Counted from the stretch's first letter, positions 45,062-53,458 are shown. The stretch: DNA of 63,029 bases from an uncultured Clostridia bacterium (GCA_944386325.1 CALXAP010000002.1:1-63029), one strand, 5' to 3'. Translations and numbers: made by a program. The notes: a model not told the origin generated them from the sequence alone.

Positions 45062-46297
45062 CTACATTTCTTCCTCATCTTCAAACCAATCAAAACCACT
45101 AGAATTAGCTTTCTTCATTGCATATTCTTTCATAGCTTGTTTTGATAAAGTTCTATATCTTCTAATTTTTCTTTTAGGTCTATGATTTATTTGTGAGTTA
45201 GAAACCATATTGCTGATAGCAATAATCCCACCAAGAATGTTATTAATCCTGTTTTCCATTTTATTTTGGAAATCTTGCTTTTCTGTTCTTCTTCCGTTCC
45301 TTTCAATTCTTGTTTCAAGTTGTAAAATTGATTTTCTACTTTTTGTGCCACTAATTTCTTCATTTCTTCGTTCATTCGAATATTGTCCTTTAATAACTTT
45401 TCTTGTGTATCTTGTAATTTCTTTTTCATAATTGTTATATCTTCTACTATTGCTTGTTCCATTTGATATAAATCCTTTATTATCTCTGGCTCTATTAGAT
45501 AATAATCCATCTTTACTATTGATGGAACTACTTGACTTTCTTGTACTATTTGATTGTTCTTTTTCAATTCTTCTAAATTCATTTTCCATTGCTCCTTTTG
45601 AATATTTTTCATCATATAATTTATTATCTCTACATTTATATCCTTCAGGTGTTGTATATGTAATGTATTTTCTTGTATCTGTCCAATTAACTTGATATCC
45701 TAATTTATTCATATTTTTTATAAACTCTTCTTTTGTATTACTTTCTGCTAATGATAAATCAATTGCATTCATTAATTTAAATTTCCAACTTTTACCTTGT
45801 TCAGCTACTCTATATTCATTTCTTTTTATATAATTTGTTTTTTCTTTTTTAGAAATAATTGAAGCTCCAATTTCTAAACATAATTTATCCGAGTAATCTT
45901 TTATATACTGCAAATCTTTGTTACTCATTTGAATTTTATATCCATTTTCAAATGACACAGAATTTATAACTAAATGATTATGCAAATGATTTTTATCAAT
46001 ATGTGTTGCAACTAATACTTGAAATCCATTAAAAGTATTTGCTAATTTAATTCCAACATTATGAACTTGTTCTGCAGATAAATTATCTTTAGGATCAAAT
46101 GATTGAATAATATGTATATATTGTCTACCACTATTTTTGTGATATAGATTTTTGGTATATAGCATTTCTTCTAAACAACTTTCAACCATACAATCTTTTC
46201 CAGTAATTAAATTTATATTTGTTTTATTATCTTGTGTAACATAGCTTATAATTCTTTTTATGTTTGCTTTTGAACTAATTGCTTCAATAATTGCCAT
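45062..46297 (-). CDS. MOBP-type relaxase (VirD2-like)
   Basis: A 411-residue relaxase/mobilization nuclease. The metal motif is in HIDKNHLHNHLVIN (H104, H106 and H108). The N-terminus has IKRIISYVTQDNKTN. The C-terminal 170 residues are arginine-, serine- and asparagine-rich and weakly structured. Another reading frame across this C-terminal part encodes a coiled-coil membrane protein. It overlaps mobC by 40 bases. It would nick an oriT probably near 46600. Confidence 0.88.
   Translation of the reverse strand: MAIIEAISSKANIKRIISYVTQDNKTNINLITGKDCMVESCLEEMLYTKNLYHKNSGRQYIHIIQSFDPKDNLSAEQVHNVGIKLANTFNGFQVLVATHIDKNHLHNHLVINSVSFENGYKIQMSNKDLQYIKDYSDKLCLEIGASIISKKEKTNYIKRNEYRVAEQGKSWKFKLMNAIDLSLAESNTKEEFIKNMNKLGYQVNWTDTRKYITYTTPEGYKCRDNKLYDEKYSKGAMENEFRRIEKEQSNSTRKSSSSINSKDGLLSNRARDNKGFISNGTSNSRRYNNYEKEITRYTRKVIKGQYSNERRNEEISGTKSRKSILQLETRIERNGRRTEKQDFQNKMENRINNILGGIIAISNMVSNSQINHRPKRKIRRYRTLSKQAMKEYAMKKANSSGFDWFEDEEEM
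45187..45582 (-). CDS. Overprinted MobB-like membrane protein inside the relaxase gene
   Basis: A 131-residue frame within the relaxase C-terminal coding region, in a different frame. It starts MNLEELKKNNQIVQES. AAAAGGAGC lies nine bases before its ATG, inside relaxase codons. The product has a long coiled coil (MKKKLQDTQEKLLKDNIRMN) and a C-terminal membrane segment (GLITFLVGLLLSAIWFL). ColE1-type mobilization systems also encode MobB in an alternate frame of MobA, so a helper in relaxosome docking is inferred. Confidence 0.6.
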   Translation of the reverse strand: MNLEELKKNNQIVQESQVVPSIVKMDYYLIEPEIIKDLYQMEQAIVEDITIMKKKLQDTQEKLLKDNIRMNEEMKKLVAQKVENQFYNLKQELKGTEEEQKSKISKIKWKTGLITFLVGLLLSAIWFLTHK

Positions 46298-46566
46298 ATA
46301 TTATTCACTTCCATTCGCAGTTCCTTCAAATCAATTATCGTAATTATTTTTTCGTTTGCAAGTCTTGTTAATTGATTGATATTATTTCCTATTCTTCTAA
46401 GTTCAGTATCTATTTTATCTAGTCCATTTATGATAACAATTTTATCTTTTAAACAAGAACTTATGATAAATTTTGTAATAGTCATATTTAATTTTTTTGC
46501 TTTAGCTTCTATTATACTTTTTTCTTTTTCAGTTAATCGTATATTTATTTTTTTATCTTTAGGCAT
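46258..46566 (-). CDS. mobC: MobC-like relaxosome accessory protein
   Basis: A 102-residue protein. The ribbon-helix-helix opening INIRLTEKEKSIIEAKAKKL and the middle RIGNNINQLTRLANE are typical MobC. It binds oriT and helps the relaxase. The 40-base overlap with the relaxase indicates coupled translation. Confidence 0.85.
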   Translation of the reverse strand: MPKDKKINIRLTEKEKSIIEAKAKKLNMTITKFIISSCLKDKIVIINGLDKIDTELRRIGNNINQLTRLANEKIITIIDLKELRMEVNNIWQLLKQLVQKQT

Positions 46567-46680
46567 TCTATTCCTCCTTGTTTTCCCTAAAACAAATTAA
46601 AGGGGTTTGGGTTCTCCCAATTTTTGCAAGCTCTATTTGTAGTACTTGTACTTACAAATAGGAAGCTTGCAATACTATAT
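46567..46680. other. Candidate oriT of element 2
   Basis: The gap between mobC and the integrase carries several inverted repeats: GCAAGCT/AGCTTGC and CTATTTGTA/TTACAAATAG in one nested palindrome at about 46627-46671, and TTGGG/CCCAA at about 46606-46620. oriT of MOBP elements usually lies just upstream of mobC, which fits. The nic site cannot be assigned from sequence alone. The long palindrome may instead end integrase transcription. Confidence 0.4.
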
Positions 46681-46689
46681 ATTTGGTAT

Positions 46690-47868
46690 TTAATTGCTGT
46701 TATTTACAAAATTTAATTGGTTATTATTTAAATAAGTATTTACTTTTTCAAGTTCATCTTCTTTAAATTTATTGAACACAGATGTGTATGTATTTAAAGT
46801 TACAGTTACATCTTTGTGTCCCATTAATCTTTGCAAAACAACTGCTGTCATTCCTGATTCAATACATCTTGTTCCATAGGTATGTCTTAAACAATGTGTG
46901 CTTATATTTTTAGAATCTACATTTAATTCTTCTTTGAAAATTCTTTTTAGTTCTTTATTGATTGCAGATGTTCTTATATAGCTATCATTATTTGTAAATA
47001 TTAAATTGTGTAAATTTTCATTTGTATATTTTAGTTGTTCTTCAAAAATTGGCACTAAAAAATCTGGAATAGGTAAAGTTCTATTACCTGAATATGTTTT
47101 TGTCTTATTTCCTAAAATAATGGCAAACTCTTTGTCATTTGTTAGTGTCCTCTTAACATATAAAACTTTATTTTCTAAATCAACATTTTCTTTGCTTAAT
47201 GCAAGTACCTCGCCTATTCTTAATCCCATATACATTTGTATTAAAAATATATTTTTATATGGTTCATCTTCTATTGAAACTTTATTTAAATATTGTGTAA
47301 ATGCTTTTTGAACATTGATATTTAATGCTTCAACTACTTTTGTTTGCTTATTGCTTTTAGGTTTTATAACTTCATACATTGGGTTATATGAAATGTATTT
47401 TTTAATTTCTGCTCTACGATATGCTTGTACAAATTGTTCATAAATTTTCTTAATATACGAATCACTTAAATCTTTAATAGAATTTAAAAATTCTTGAATA
47501 TCATCTTTGGTTATATCCTGTATTTTCATATTTCCAATTTTGCTATTTTTAATTTTATTGATAGTCCATTTTAATCTAGCATATTGACCACCTGAAATTG
47601 TATTAGAGGCTAATTTTTCTTCTCTTATATCTTCCATAATTTTTACTAATTCGATCCCATTTTTTTCTATATACATATCATTATTCATTTTATACTTAAT
47701 CTCATTTAATTTATTTAAGACTTCTTTTTGAGTTTTCCCATATACAGATTTTCTAATGGCTTTTCCCTCTGCAGATGTTCCTGAAATATATTGACCAATC
47801 CATCTTTTATTTTTCTTATCTTCAAATACTGTGCCTTCGCCATTTCCTCTTCTTCTCTTTCTCTTCAT
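46690..47868 (-). CDS. Tyrosine recombinase of element 2
   Basis: A 392-residue integrase. The N-terminal arm-binding segment contains RRRGNGEGTVFEDKKNKRW; the catalytic domain has GLRIGEVLALS (arginine), HCLRHTYGTR (HxxR), MGHKDVTVTLNTY (histidine and tyrosine). It is complete and probably active. It lies between the replication and mobilization genes. Confidence 0.92.
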   Translation of the reverse strand: MKRKRRRGNGEGTVFEDKKNKRWIGQYISGTSAEGKAIRKSVYGKTQKEVLNKLNEIKYKMNNDMYIEKNGIELVKIMEDIREEKLASNTISGGQYARLKWTINKIKNSKIGNMKIQDITKDDIQEFLNSIKDLSDSYIKKIYEQFVQAYRRAEIKKYISYNPMYEVIKPKSNKQTKVVEALNINVQKAFTQYLNKVSIEDEPYKNIFLIQMYMGLRIGEVLALSKENVDLENKVLYVKRTLTNDKEFAIILGNKTKTYSGNRTLPIPDFLVPIFEEQLKYTNENLHNLIFTNNDSYIRTSAINKELKRIFKEELNVDSKNISTHCLRHTYGTRCIESGMTAVVLQRLMGHKDVTVTLNTYTSVFNKFKEDELEKVNTYLNNNQLNFVNNSN

Positions 47869-47935
47869 AATTACTCACATTCCTTCCTTATATAAATTTG
47901 GTTGGAAAAGAATTAAATTTTTGCTAGGAAAACAA

Positions 47936-47983
47936 GTTTGAAATTTATGAGGTGTACTCATGTACATTGATTAAATTTCAAAC
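47936..47983. other. Perfect 12-bp hairpin between integrase and replication genes
   Basis: GTTTGAAATTTA (47936-47947) pairs exactly with TAAATTTCAAAC (47972-47983). A second palindrome GTACTCATGTAC occupies the loop. It may be a replication or attachment structure, or a transcription end for the replication gene. Confidence 0.4.
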
Positions 47984-48037
47984 GAAGTTTGCCACTGCAC
48001 AACGCCAAAATTGTAATTATTTTTCAACCTTGAACTC

Positions 48038-48841
48038 CTATTTTGCAAGTTCATTTGTTAAACTTGAAATATAATATTCTATTATGTTTTCGATATTTTT
48101 ATTTTTTAAGATATTACCAAATACCTTTTCTAGTATAGGTAAAGTTACTTTTTCCAATAATTCACCCTGTTTATTGTCATATAATCTTTTTACAGCCAAT
48201 TGATATAGTTTTATTTGAGTTAGTACACTTTCTGGTAAATATTCTGAGTTTTCAAAATATATTTTCTTTTGTATAAAAATTGCATTATATTTTGTAGTTT
48301 CTTTTTGAACTAAATTTGCTTTATTTAATTTTAAATTAATTAAATCTAATCCATCATTCAATCCATCATTTTCTATATCTTCATCTATTTCTATATCTAA
48401 CTCTTTATCTATATCTATCTCTGGTGGACTATTTGGTGGACATTGTCCACTTAATAATTTTTGCTTTTCTCTTTGTTCTCTTTTTTGTTTTGCCCAACCA
48501 GTTTCACTACCCACCATATTTTCAAATCCAGCTATTTTTAGGCAAATTCCATCATCTGTATAAATTAAATTTAGTTTTTTAAATAGTTCCATAGCAACAA
48601 TAACAGTATCTTTACTAAAATATTTAGTATCTCTTGCTATTTTATCTGGATCATAGGGAATAATCATTTCTCCAACTCGTGATGCCAATTCTCCATTATT
48701 ATTAGCAGTTTGTAGGCATAGCATTTGATATAAAACAATATACTGGCAGCCATCTTTTTGTGATAATAAGAAATCTATTTCAGCTAAATTAAAGAAATCA
48801 GTTTTTAATTTTATCCAATAATATCTTTTTGTTTTTTCCAT
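48038..48841 (-). CDS. Phage replisome-organizer-like replication protein
   Basis: A 267-residue protein with the N-terminal pattern YYWIKLKTDFFNLAEIDFL and IVLYQMLCLQTANNNGELA typical of phage replisome organizer domains, which load the replicative helicase. A low-complexity acidic linker (about 150-175) separates it from a helical C-terminal domain. It probably starts replication of the excised element. Confidence 0.78.
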   Translation of the reverse strand: MEKTKRYYWIKLKTDFFNLAEIDFLLSQKDGCQYIVLYQMLCLQTANNNGELASRVGEMIIPYDPDKIARDTKYFSKDTVIVAMELFKKLNLIYTDDGICLKIAGFENMVGSETGWAKQKREQREKQKLLSGQCPPNSPPEIDIDKELDIEIDEDIENDGLNDGLDLINLKLNKANLVQKETTKYNAIFIQKKIYFENSEYLPESVLTQIKLYQLAVKRLYDNKQGELLEKVTLPILEKVFGNILKNKNIENIIEYYISSLTNELAK

Positions 48842-49000
48842 AATTTACTCACTTTCCAGTATTTCTACTTAATTTTCTATTGTTAAAAATAAGGAAAAAT
48901 GATATACTATTTATATAAAGATTGCGAATATCTTTATGTGGCATTTGTGCAAAAGTCTGCTCGCCAAAGTGTACTTTTGTATAAATGCTTTTTAAATTTT

Positions 49001-49246
49001 TCATATAACATCAATCCTTTTTTCCATCTTCCAAAGAATATAAGCAATTTTTTGTATTTTTCTTGTTTTACCAATATTCACAGATGGAAAATCTGCACGA
49101 TTAAATATTTCGTTTGTTTTGTTTTCTCCCATATATAAATCTTTTGCTACATCTTTTACAGTTAGCATTTTAAATGGGTCATCTAAGCTTTTTATAGCTT
49201 GTTTTACTAATTCTTTCTTAAGTTCTTCACTAAAACTTTCATTCAT
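49001..49246 (-). CDS. Excisionase-like helix-turn-helix protein
   Basis: An 81-residue protein. The C-terminal half, LTVKDVAKDLYMGENKTNEI then ADFPSVNIGKTRKI, matches small excisionase-type HTH proteins. It lies upstream of the replication and integrase genes. The gap to the replication gene (48842-49000) has an imperfect hairpin, GCATTTGTGCAAAAGT with ACTTTTGTATAAATGC. Confidence 0.65.
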   Translation of the reverse strand: MNESFSEELKKELVKQAIKSLDDPFKMLTVKDVAKDLYMGENKTNEIFNRADFPSVNIGKTRKIQKIAYILWKMEKRIDVI

Positions 49247-49274
49247 AATTTTGTCCTCCTTTGAAATTTTATAA

Positions 49275-49496
49275 ATCCATTTTGGATACTTGATAAGTAA
49301 AAAAATAAATCTTTATTTATATTTTTACTTTTATACATACCTCCTTTCAATTTTATTCATATCCGTTTTGGATATTTATATAATAATCCAAAATGGATAT
49401 ATTGTCAATATCTTTTTCAAAATTTTTTAAACTTTCTAAAACTTTTTTTGTAAAAAATATTTAATTTTCAGCAATTATTGACTTTCCAAAATGGAT
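49275..49496. promoter_or_regulatory. Four palindromic operator sites (ATCC-AAAA/TTTT-GGAT)
   Basis: ATCCATTTTGGAT at 49275-49287, ATCCGTTTTGGAT at 49361-49373, ATCCAAAATGGAT at 49386-49398 and TTCCAAAATGGAT at 49484-49496. They lie between the divergent excisionase and XRE genes and are the obvious targets for the XRE regulator, which would control both operons. Confidence 0.75.
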
Positions 49497-49536
49497 ATGA
49501 TAAAATTTAATCATAAATTGAGAAGGAGAAAAAATT

Positions 49537-50286
49537 ATGACAAATGGCGAAAGAATAAAGTATTTAAGAGAAAAAAATGGATTTACTCAAAAAGATATTG
49601 CAACAAGATTAGGAGTAGAACCTGCAGCAATATCAAAATATGAATTAGATATGAGAGAGCCAAATATAGAAGCAATAAAAAAACTAGCCACAATTTTTAA
49701 TGTTTCAATAGATTATTTACTTGGAAGAACACCAGATGTTTTTGTAGATGAAACAGATAGAGATACACTTGATATATCTGATATTAAAGATAAATACAAC
49801 TTTACAAAAAAGAGAATGGATAAAGTAAAAGAAATCTACAAAAATGATACTACACTAGGCACAGCCATAAACGAATTATGTTGTGGAGTAGGAAAAACTA
49901 CTTTTGGAGAAACTATAACAAATACAAATATTTCAATGTTAGAAATAGATAATATATTTAATGATTTTGTAAAGAGCAATGATCCTAAACCACAAATTAT
50001 GATGAAAGTTAAAGATTTAGAAAATAGTATTATAATTGTTGAGATTGATTCTTTTGATGATGAAGAAATGCCACTTGATGCAACAGATAGAATTGCTTTA
50101 TATACTACAAAATTATCACAAAAATATAATGTGCTTGGTTTAGTAATGACAATTGATAAAGATGAAAATTGCAAAATTATAGATGCTATATATCAAAAAA
50201 GTAAAGATACTTATTATACTCAATTACATTTACCTAAAACAGTATTAACTGCCGGAGAGTATATTGATATAATGAGTAGATTATAG
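49537..50286 (+). CDS. XRE-family transcriptional regulator
   Basis: A 249-residue protein. The N-terminal HTH (GERIKYLREKNGFTQKDIAT then AAISKYELDMREPN) is of the phage repressor type. The C-terminal 180 residues are not a recognised peptidase or ligand domain, so how it is inactivated is unclear. It is divergent from the excisionase and replication genes and shares an operon with the AlbA_2 gene 17 bases downstream. It probably represses the element. Confidence 0.82.
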   Translation: MTNGERIKYLREKNGFTQKDIATRLGVEPAAISKYELDMREPNIEAIKKLATIFNVSIDYLLGRTPDVFVDETDRDTLDISDIKDKYNFTKKRMDKVKEIYKNDTTLGTAINELCCGVGKTTFGETITNTNISMLEIDNIFNDFVKSNDPKPQIMMKVKDLENSIIIVEIDSFDDEEMPLDATDRIALYTTKLSQKYNVLGLVMTIDKDENCKIIDAIYQKSKDTYYTQLHLPKTVLTAGEYIDIMSRL

Positions 50287-50303
50287 AAAAGGAGCAGTAA
50301 AAA

Positions 50304-51764
50304 ATGTTACAATCACAATTAAATGAAGAATTAACTGAAGAATATTTGCGTTTTGCTAAAGAAAATCAAAAATTTGATAGAAAAAGTGCAAAAAAAGATA
50401 TAAAAGAAATAGCAAACCATATTGCAGGATTTGCTAATGCGGATGGAGGAACTTTAGCAATTGGAATAACCGATGATGGTAAATTAGAAGGATTTGAAAA
50501 TTATGGAAATAAGGATAATGACATTTTAAAAAGTAGTATACAATATTTAAAAACAATTCCTGAAATAAAAACTGAAAAATTGAATATAATAAATACTAAT
50601 GGTCATGAAGATTTTATATTACTATTACATATTGAAATTAGTCACAATTGCTTAATAAGAAATGTTAAAGACGAAGTTTATTTAAGAAGAGGTGATTCTA
50701 CAATAAAATTAACAGATGAGCAAATTCAAATATTAAAAGTAGATAGACCCGAAATATCATATGAAGATCAGCCGGTATTAGAAAGTTCAATTGATGATAT
50801 AGATTTAGATATGGTTAACATCTATGCAAAAAGTATAAAAGCTATAGACAAAGATCCTATTGACATATTAAGAGCAAGAAGGTTTTTAGTAAAAGTAAAA
50901 AATGAAGAACATCTAACAACTGCTGGTGTATTGCTTTTTGCAAAAGATCCAACAGTTTTCTTTCCAAGTGCAAGAGTCAGAGTTATAAAATACGAAGGGA
51001 CTTATATGCAAACTGGTGAAAATTTAAATATAATCAAAGAAGAAACTTTTAGATTACCTCTCTACAAATTAATCATTGAAGTTCAAAAATTTATAAGAAG
51101 CCAATTAAGAGATTTTAATCATTTAAATAAGGAGGGAGTGTTCGAGAAGATACCAGAATATCCTGAATTTGCATGGCTTGAAGGAATTACCAATGCTGTT
51201 ACACATAGAAATTATGCTATGAGAGGTGAACACATAAAAATTTTTATTTTTGATGATAGAATGGAAATAAGAAGTCCAGGAAAATTACCAGGACTTGTAA
51301 CGCTTGAAAATATGAAAAAAGTTAGATATGCAAGAAATACAAAAATATCAGAAACACTTGTAGATTTAGGATTAGTTAAAGAATTGAACGAAGGTGTATC
51401 AAGAATTTATGAAGAAATGGCTAAGTTTTTCTTAGATGAACCTGAGTATGTTTATGAAGAAGGAGATATACTAAAATTAACTTTAAAAAATAATATTGTT
51501 ATGCGTGATAAAAGAATATCAGAAACTTTACAGAAAAAATTAAATATAAAAGAAGACTGGGAAAAATTACCTGCATTTGAAAGAAATATTATAAGATATA
51601 TCAGTGATAAAGGAGAAGCAGGGACAACAGAATTGATAAAATATACAGGAAGATCAAAAAATACAGTTCTTAATGTTTTAAAAAAATTAGAAGAACTTCA
51701 AATCATTGAGTGGGTTGGAACGAATATAAATGATCCAAAGAAACGATATATATTAAAACAATAA
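50304..51764 (+). CDS. AlbA_2-domain ATP-binding protein of element 2
   Basis: A 486-residue relative of the element-1 protein at 37605 but with low similarity. AlbA_2 motifs: NHIAGFANADGGTLAIGITD and DEVYLRRGDSTIKLTDEQI. ATPase-like segments: EFAWLEGITNAVTHRNYAMR and RMEIRSPGKLPGL. The C-terminus is a winged helix (ELIKYTGRSKNTVLNVLKKL). It is cotranscribed with the XRE regulator. A repeat array starts 15 bases after its stop. Confidence 0.85.
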   Translation: MLQSQLNEELTEEYLRFAKENQKFDRKSAKKDIKEIANHIAGFANADGGTLAIGITDDGKLEGFENYGNKDNDILKSSIQYLKTIPEIKTEKLNIINTNGHEDFILLLHIEISHNCLIRNVKDEVYLRRGDSTIKLTDEQIQILKVDRPEISYEDQPVLESSIDDIDLDMVNIYAKSIKAIDKDPIDILRARRFLVKVKNEEHLTTAGVLLFAKDPTVFFPSARVRVIKYEGTYMQTGENLNIIKEETFRLPLYKLIIEVQKFIRSQLRDFNHLNKEGVFEKIPEYPEFAWLEGITNAVTHRNYAMRGEHIKIFIFDDRMEIRSPGKLPGLVTLENMKKVRYARNTKISETLVDLGLVKELNEGVSRIYEEMAKFFLDEPEYVYEEGDILKLTLKNNIVMRDKRISETLQKKLNIKEDWEKLPAFERNIIRYISDKGEAGTTELIKYTGRSKNTVLNVLKKLEELQIIEWVGTNINDPKKRYILKQ

Positions 51765-51778
51765 TATATATTTATAAA

Positions 51779-51902
51779 TTGAACAGTATTGAACAGTTCT
51801 GAACAGTATTGAACAGTTCAAATAGTCTGAACAGTGTTGAACAGTATTCAAATAGTCTGAACAGTGTTGAACAGTTCTGAACAGTGTTGAACAGTATTCA
51901 AA
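51779..51902 (+). repeat. GAACAGT array, ten units with 10-bp period, after the AlbA_2 gene
   Basis: Ten copies of GAACAGT, each followed by three varying bases (ATT, TCT, GTT), come in blocks of four, two and four. The blocks are separated by AATAGTCT-containing spacers. The regular 10-bp phase puts every unit on the same helix face. No spacers of CRISPR type are present. It begins right after the stop of the AlbA_2 gene, like the array at 37474. Confidence 0.85.
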
Positions 51903-51919
51903 AAATACTGCAATTAATG

Positions 51920-52114
51920 TTATTTTGCATTATTTTTTTGTACGGGTTCTTCATGTCCATCATCATATACCCAATGAATGTATTTAAAATCTCCACCAAT
52001 TCTCGTATGTTCATTTCCACCATCAATTGAACATGCTCCACATTTACATTTTTTATAATCGTGAACACTTAAAGATTCAATTATATCATTACATTTTAAA
52101 CATTTAATTTTCAT
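51920..52114 (-). CDS. Small zinc-ribbon protein, DUF7695-like
   Basis: A 64-residue protein with two CxxC/CxC pairs (CLKCNDIIES, CKCGACSIDGG) and the pattern RIGGDFKYIHWVYDDG. It resembles the DUF7695 family found in phages and mobile elements. Function unknown. It is the last intact gene before the right att of element 2. Confidence 0.7.
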   Translation of the reverse strand: MKIKCLKCNDIIESLSVHDYKKCKCGACSIDGGNEHTRIGGDFKYIHWVYDDGHEEPVQKNNAK

Positions 52115-52193
52115 ATTCCCACTCGCCTTTTATAATTTTTATTTAAAGTTATTATACAGAAATTTAAAAAATTTTTCAATAAAATTTATTTAC

Positions 52194-52213
52194 TGCATTC
52201 AAATTACATTCAA
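52194..52213. repeat. TRCATTCAA motifs near the right end of element 2
   Basis: TGCATTCAA (52194-52202) and TACATTCAA (52205-52213) mirror those near 42342-42395, consistent with arm-type binding sites of the element-2 integrase. Confidence 0.5.
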
Positions 52214-52262
52214 AAAATGTCGAAGTGCTAGAAAATAGGTAATTCTCAAAAGCAAAATCTCC

Positions 52263-52274
52263 TCACCTCGACCA
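52263..52274 (+). other. Attachment site att3
   Basis: A third exact copy of TCACCTCGACCA. It ends element 2 and starts a decayed left end of an element-1 relative. Confidence 0.82.
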
Positions 52275-52589
52275 TTTTTTGCCCTTTTTCAATGGAATTT
52301 AAGAGAATTTGGAGAAATCCAAAAGTTATAAATTATGCTACTTTTCAATAGAAATGAAGAATAGCATAATTTTTTTACATTCTATAAAATTCTAAAAAAT
52401 ATGCTCATTTTCTTCAACAAAATTTTTCAAGTTCAAAAAAGTTTCAACAATATTTCAACAAAAGAATTGCTTATGCTAAATATCAATATTTTCAAAGTTC
52501 TTCATATTAACTTGCCAATGGAATTTATCCCATATAAAGCTAATGAATGTTTTGAACATCTATATTATCAAATACCAATGGGAAAGTAA
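52275..52589 (+). pseudogene. Remnant left end of an element-1-like element with truncated repA
   Basis: The noncoding DNA after att3 aligns by eye with 32068-32312, including AATAGCATAATTTTTTT and repeated TTTCAA motifs. An ATG at 52518 reads MEFIPYKANECFEHLYYQIP and stops within 23 codons; the intact gene reads MEFKPYKDNEYLENSYYKIP. The rest of the element is gone. The region 52590-52748 shows no gene. Confidence 0.78.
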
Positions 52590-52748
52590 GTAAAAATTTC
52601 AAATTTTCTGAAAAATTTTACGAAAATACTGTACTTTTTTCAAGATTTAGTGTATAATTTTAATAGCTAAATGAATAATATATATTGTAAATAATATTAT
52701 TTATATTGGTCTCACAAGGACCAAACCCGCGTAGACGCAGAGCGTCGC

Positions 52749-52776
52749 AAAAAGCCATTCACACGAATGGCTTTTT
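52749..52776. terminator. Terminator of the DUF3800 gene
   Basis: AAAAAGCCATTC and GAATGGCTTTTT form a perfect 12-bp stem with a four-base loop, so termination may work in both directions. Confidence 0.82.
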
Positions 52777-52777
52777 A

Positions 52778-53458
52778 TTATAGTCTTTTATTTTTCAGTT
52801 GCCTTATAATTCCTAAAATATCTTTTACACTAAAAAAGTATTTTTCAGCTCTAGTAAGTGGAATGCTATGATTATGCTTATATACTATTTTATCTATAAA
52901 AGTTAGCATATCAGAAACTTGAAATAGTCTTTTTTCTTTATGGTCAAATTCAATTCGATGTTCAACATTATTTTTAGTAATTAATAATGTATCAATAATT
53001 GCCCCTAATGCTTCCTGTCCATTGTCATAATAAACAACTACTTTTTCAAACTGATTCATATAATTACTAATAGATTCAAAAAATTTATTTATCTCAATGG
53101 CTAATTCTCTGTTTAATTGAGCTTTACTATTTTTAAATCTTTTATCGATTATGATAGTATGTATTTTTACTTTAACTCTTTTTGAAAAATAAAATATAGC
53201 CCAAAATATATTTTTTCTTTGTTCGAGTTTTAAATATGAATAGTCTCCTCTTTTTGCAACTAAGTCAGCAAGATGTATCATACCATCATAATTGGTTTTT
53301 TTTAATCTATTATTTAAATATTCTAAATCATTAACTATTGAATCATCACTCTCATGTATTGTAAAAGAAACTCCATACAAATCTGAACTTCCGTCTACAA
53401 ATCCAAAATCCCCACTTTCATCAATGAATATGTTTAGTCTTCGTTTTATATTAATCAC
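52778..53458 (-). CDS. DUF3800 domain protein
   Basis: A 226-residue protein with the DUF3800 opening RRLNIFIDESGDFGF (first acidic residues D13 and E14) and later acidic residues in VVVYYDNGQEALG and LFQVSDMLTFID. The family is predicted to have an RNase H-like fold and is common near mobile elements; its function is unknown. The start appears to be GTG 53458, close to a TAGGTG site; the exact start is uncertain. Confidence 0.78.
   Translation of the reverse strand: MINIKRRLNIFIDESGDFGFVDGSSDLYGVSFTIHESDDSIVNDLEYLNNRLKKTNYDGMIHLADLVAKRGDYSYLKLEQRKNIFWAIFYFSKRVKVKIHTIIIDKRFKNSKAQLNRELAIEINKFFESISNYMNQFEKVVVYYDNGQEALGAIIDTLLITKNNVEHRIEFDHKEKRLFQVSDMLTFIDKIVYKHNHSIPLTRAEKYFFSVKDILGIIRQLKNKRL

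Larger units (their letters stand above)
42241..52274 (-). mobile_element. Integrative mobilizable element 2
   Basis: A 10.0-kb segment bounded by att cores at 42229 and 52263. It carries an ABC transporter, a NUDIX protein, a mobilization module (relaxase, MobC, overprinted MobB-like gene), an intact tyrosine integrase, a phage-type replication protein, an excisionase-like gene, an XRE regulator with four operators and an AlbA_2 gene. TRCATTCAA motifs cluster near both ends. The integrase is central, not terminal, so it cannot be excluded that a smaller element lies inside a larger one. Confidence 0.7.

Noticed and set aside
45210..45695. Two rightward ORFs opposite the relaxase C-terminus
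   Set aside because: Leucine/serine-rich shadows; the leftward alternate frame with its own ribosome site is the credible overlapping gene.
51779..51902. Possible CRISPR array
   Set aside because: Repeats are 7 bp with 3-bp gaps; no 25-40-bp repeats, spacers or cas genes.
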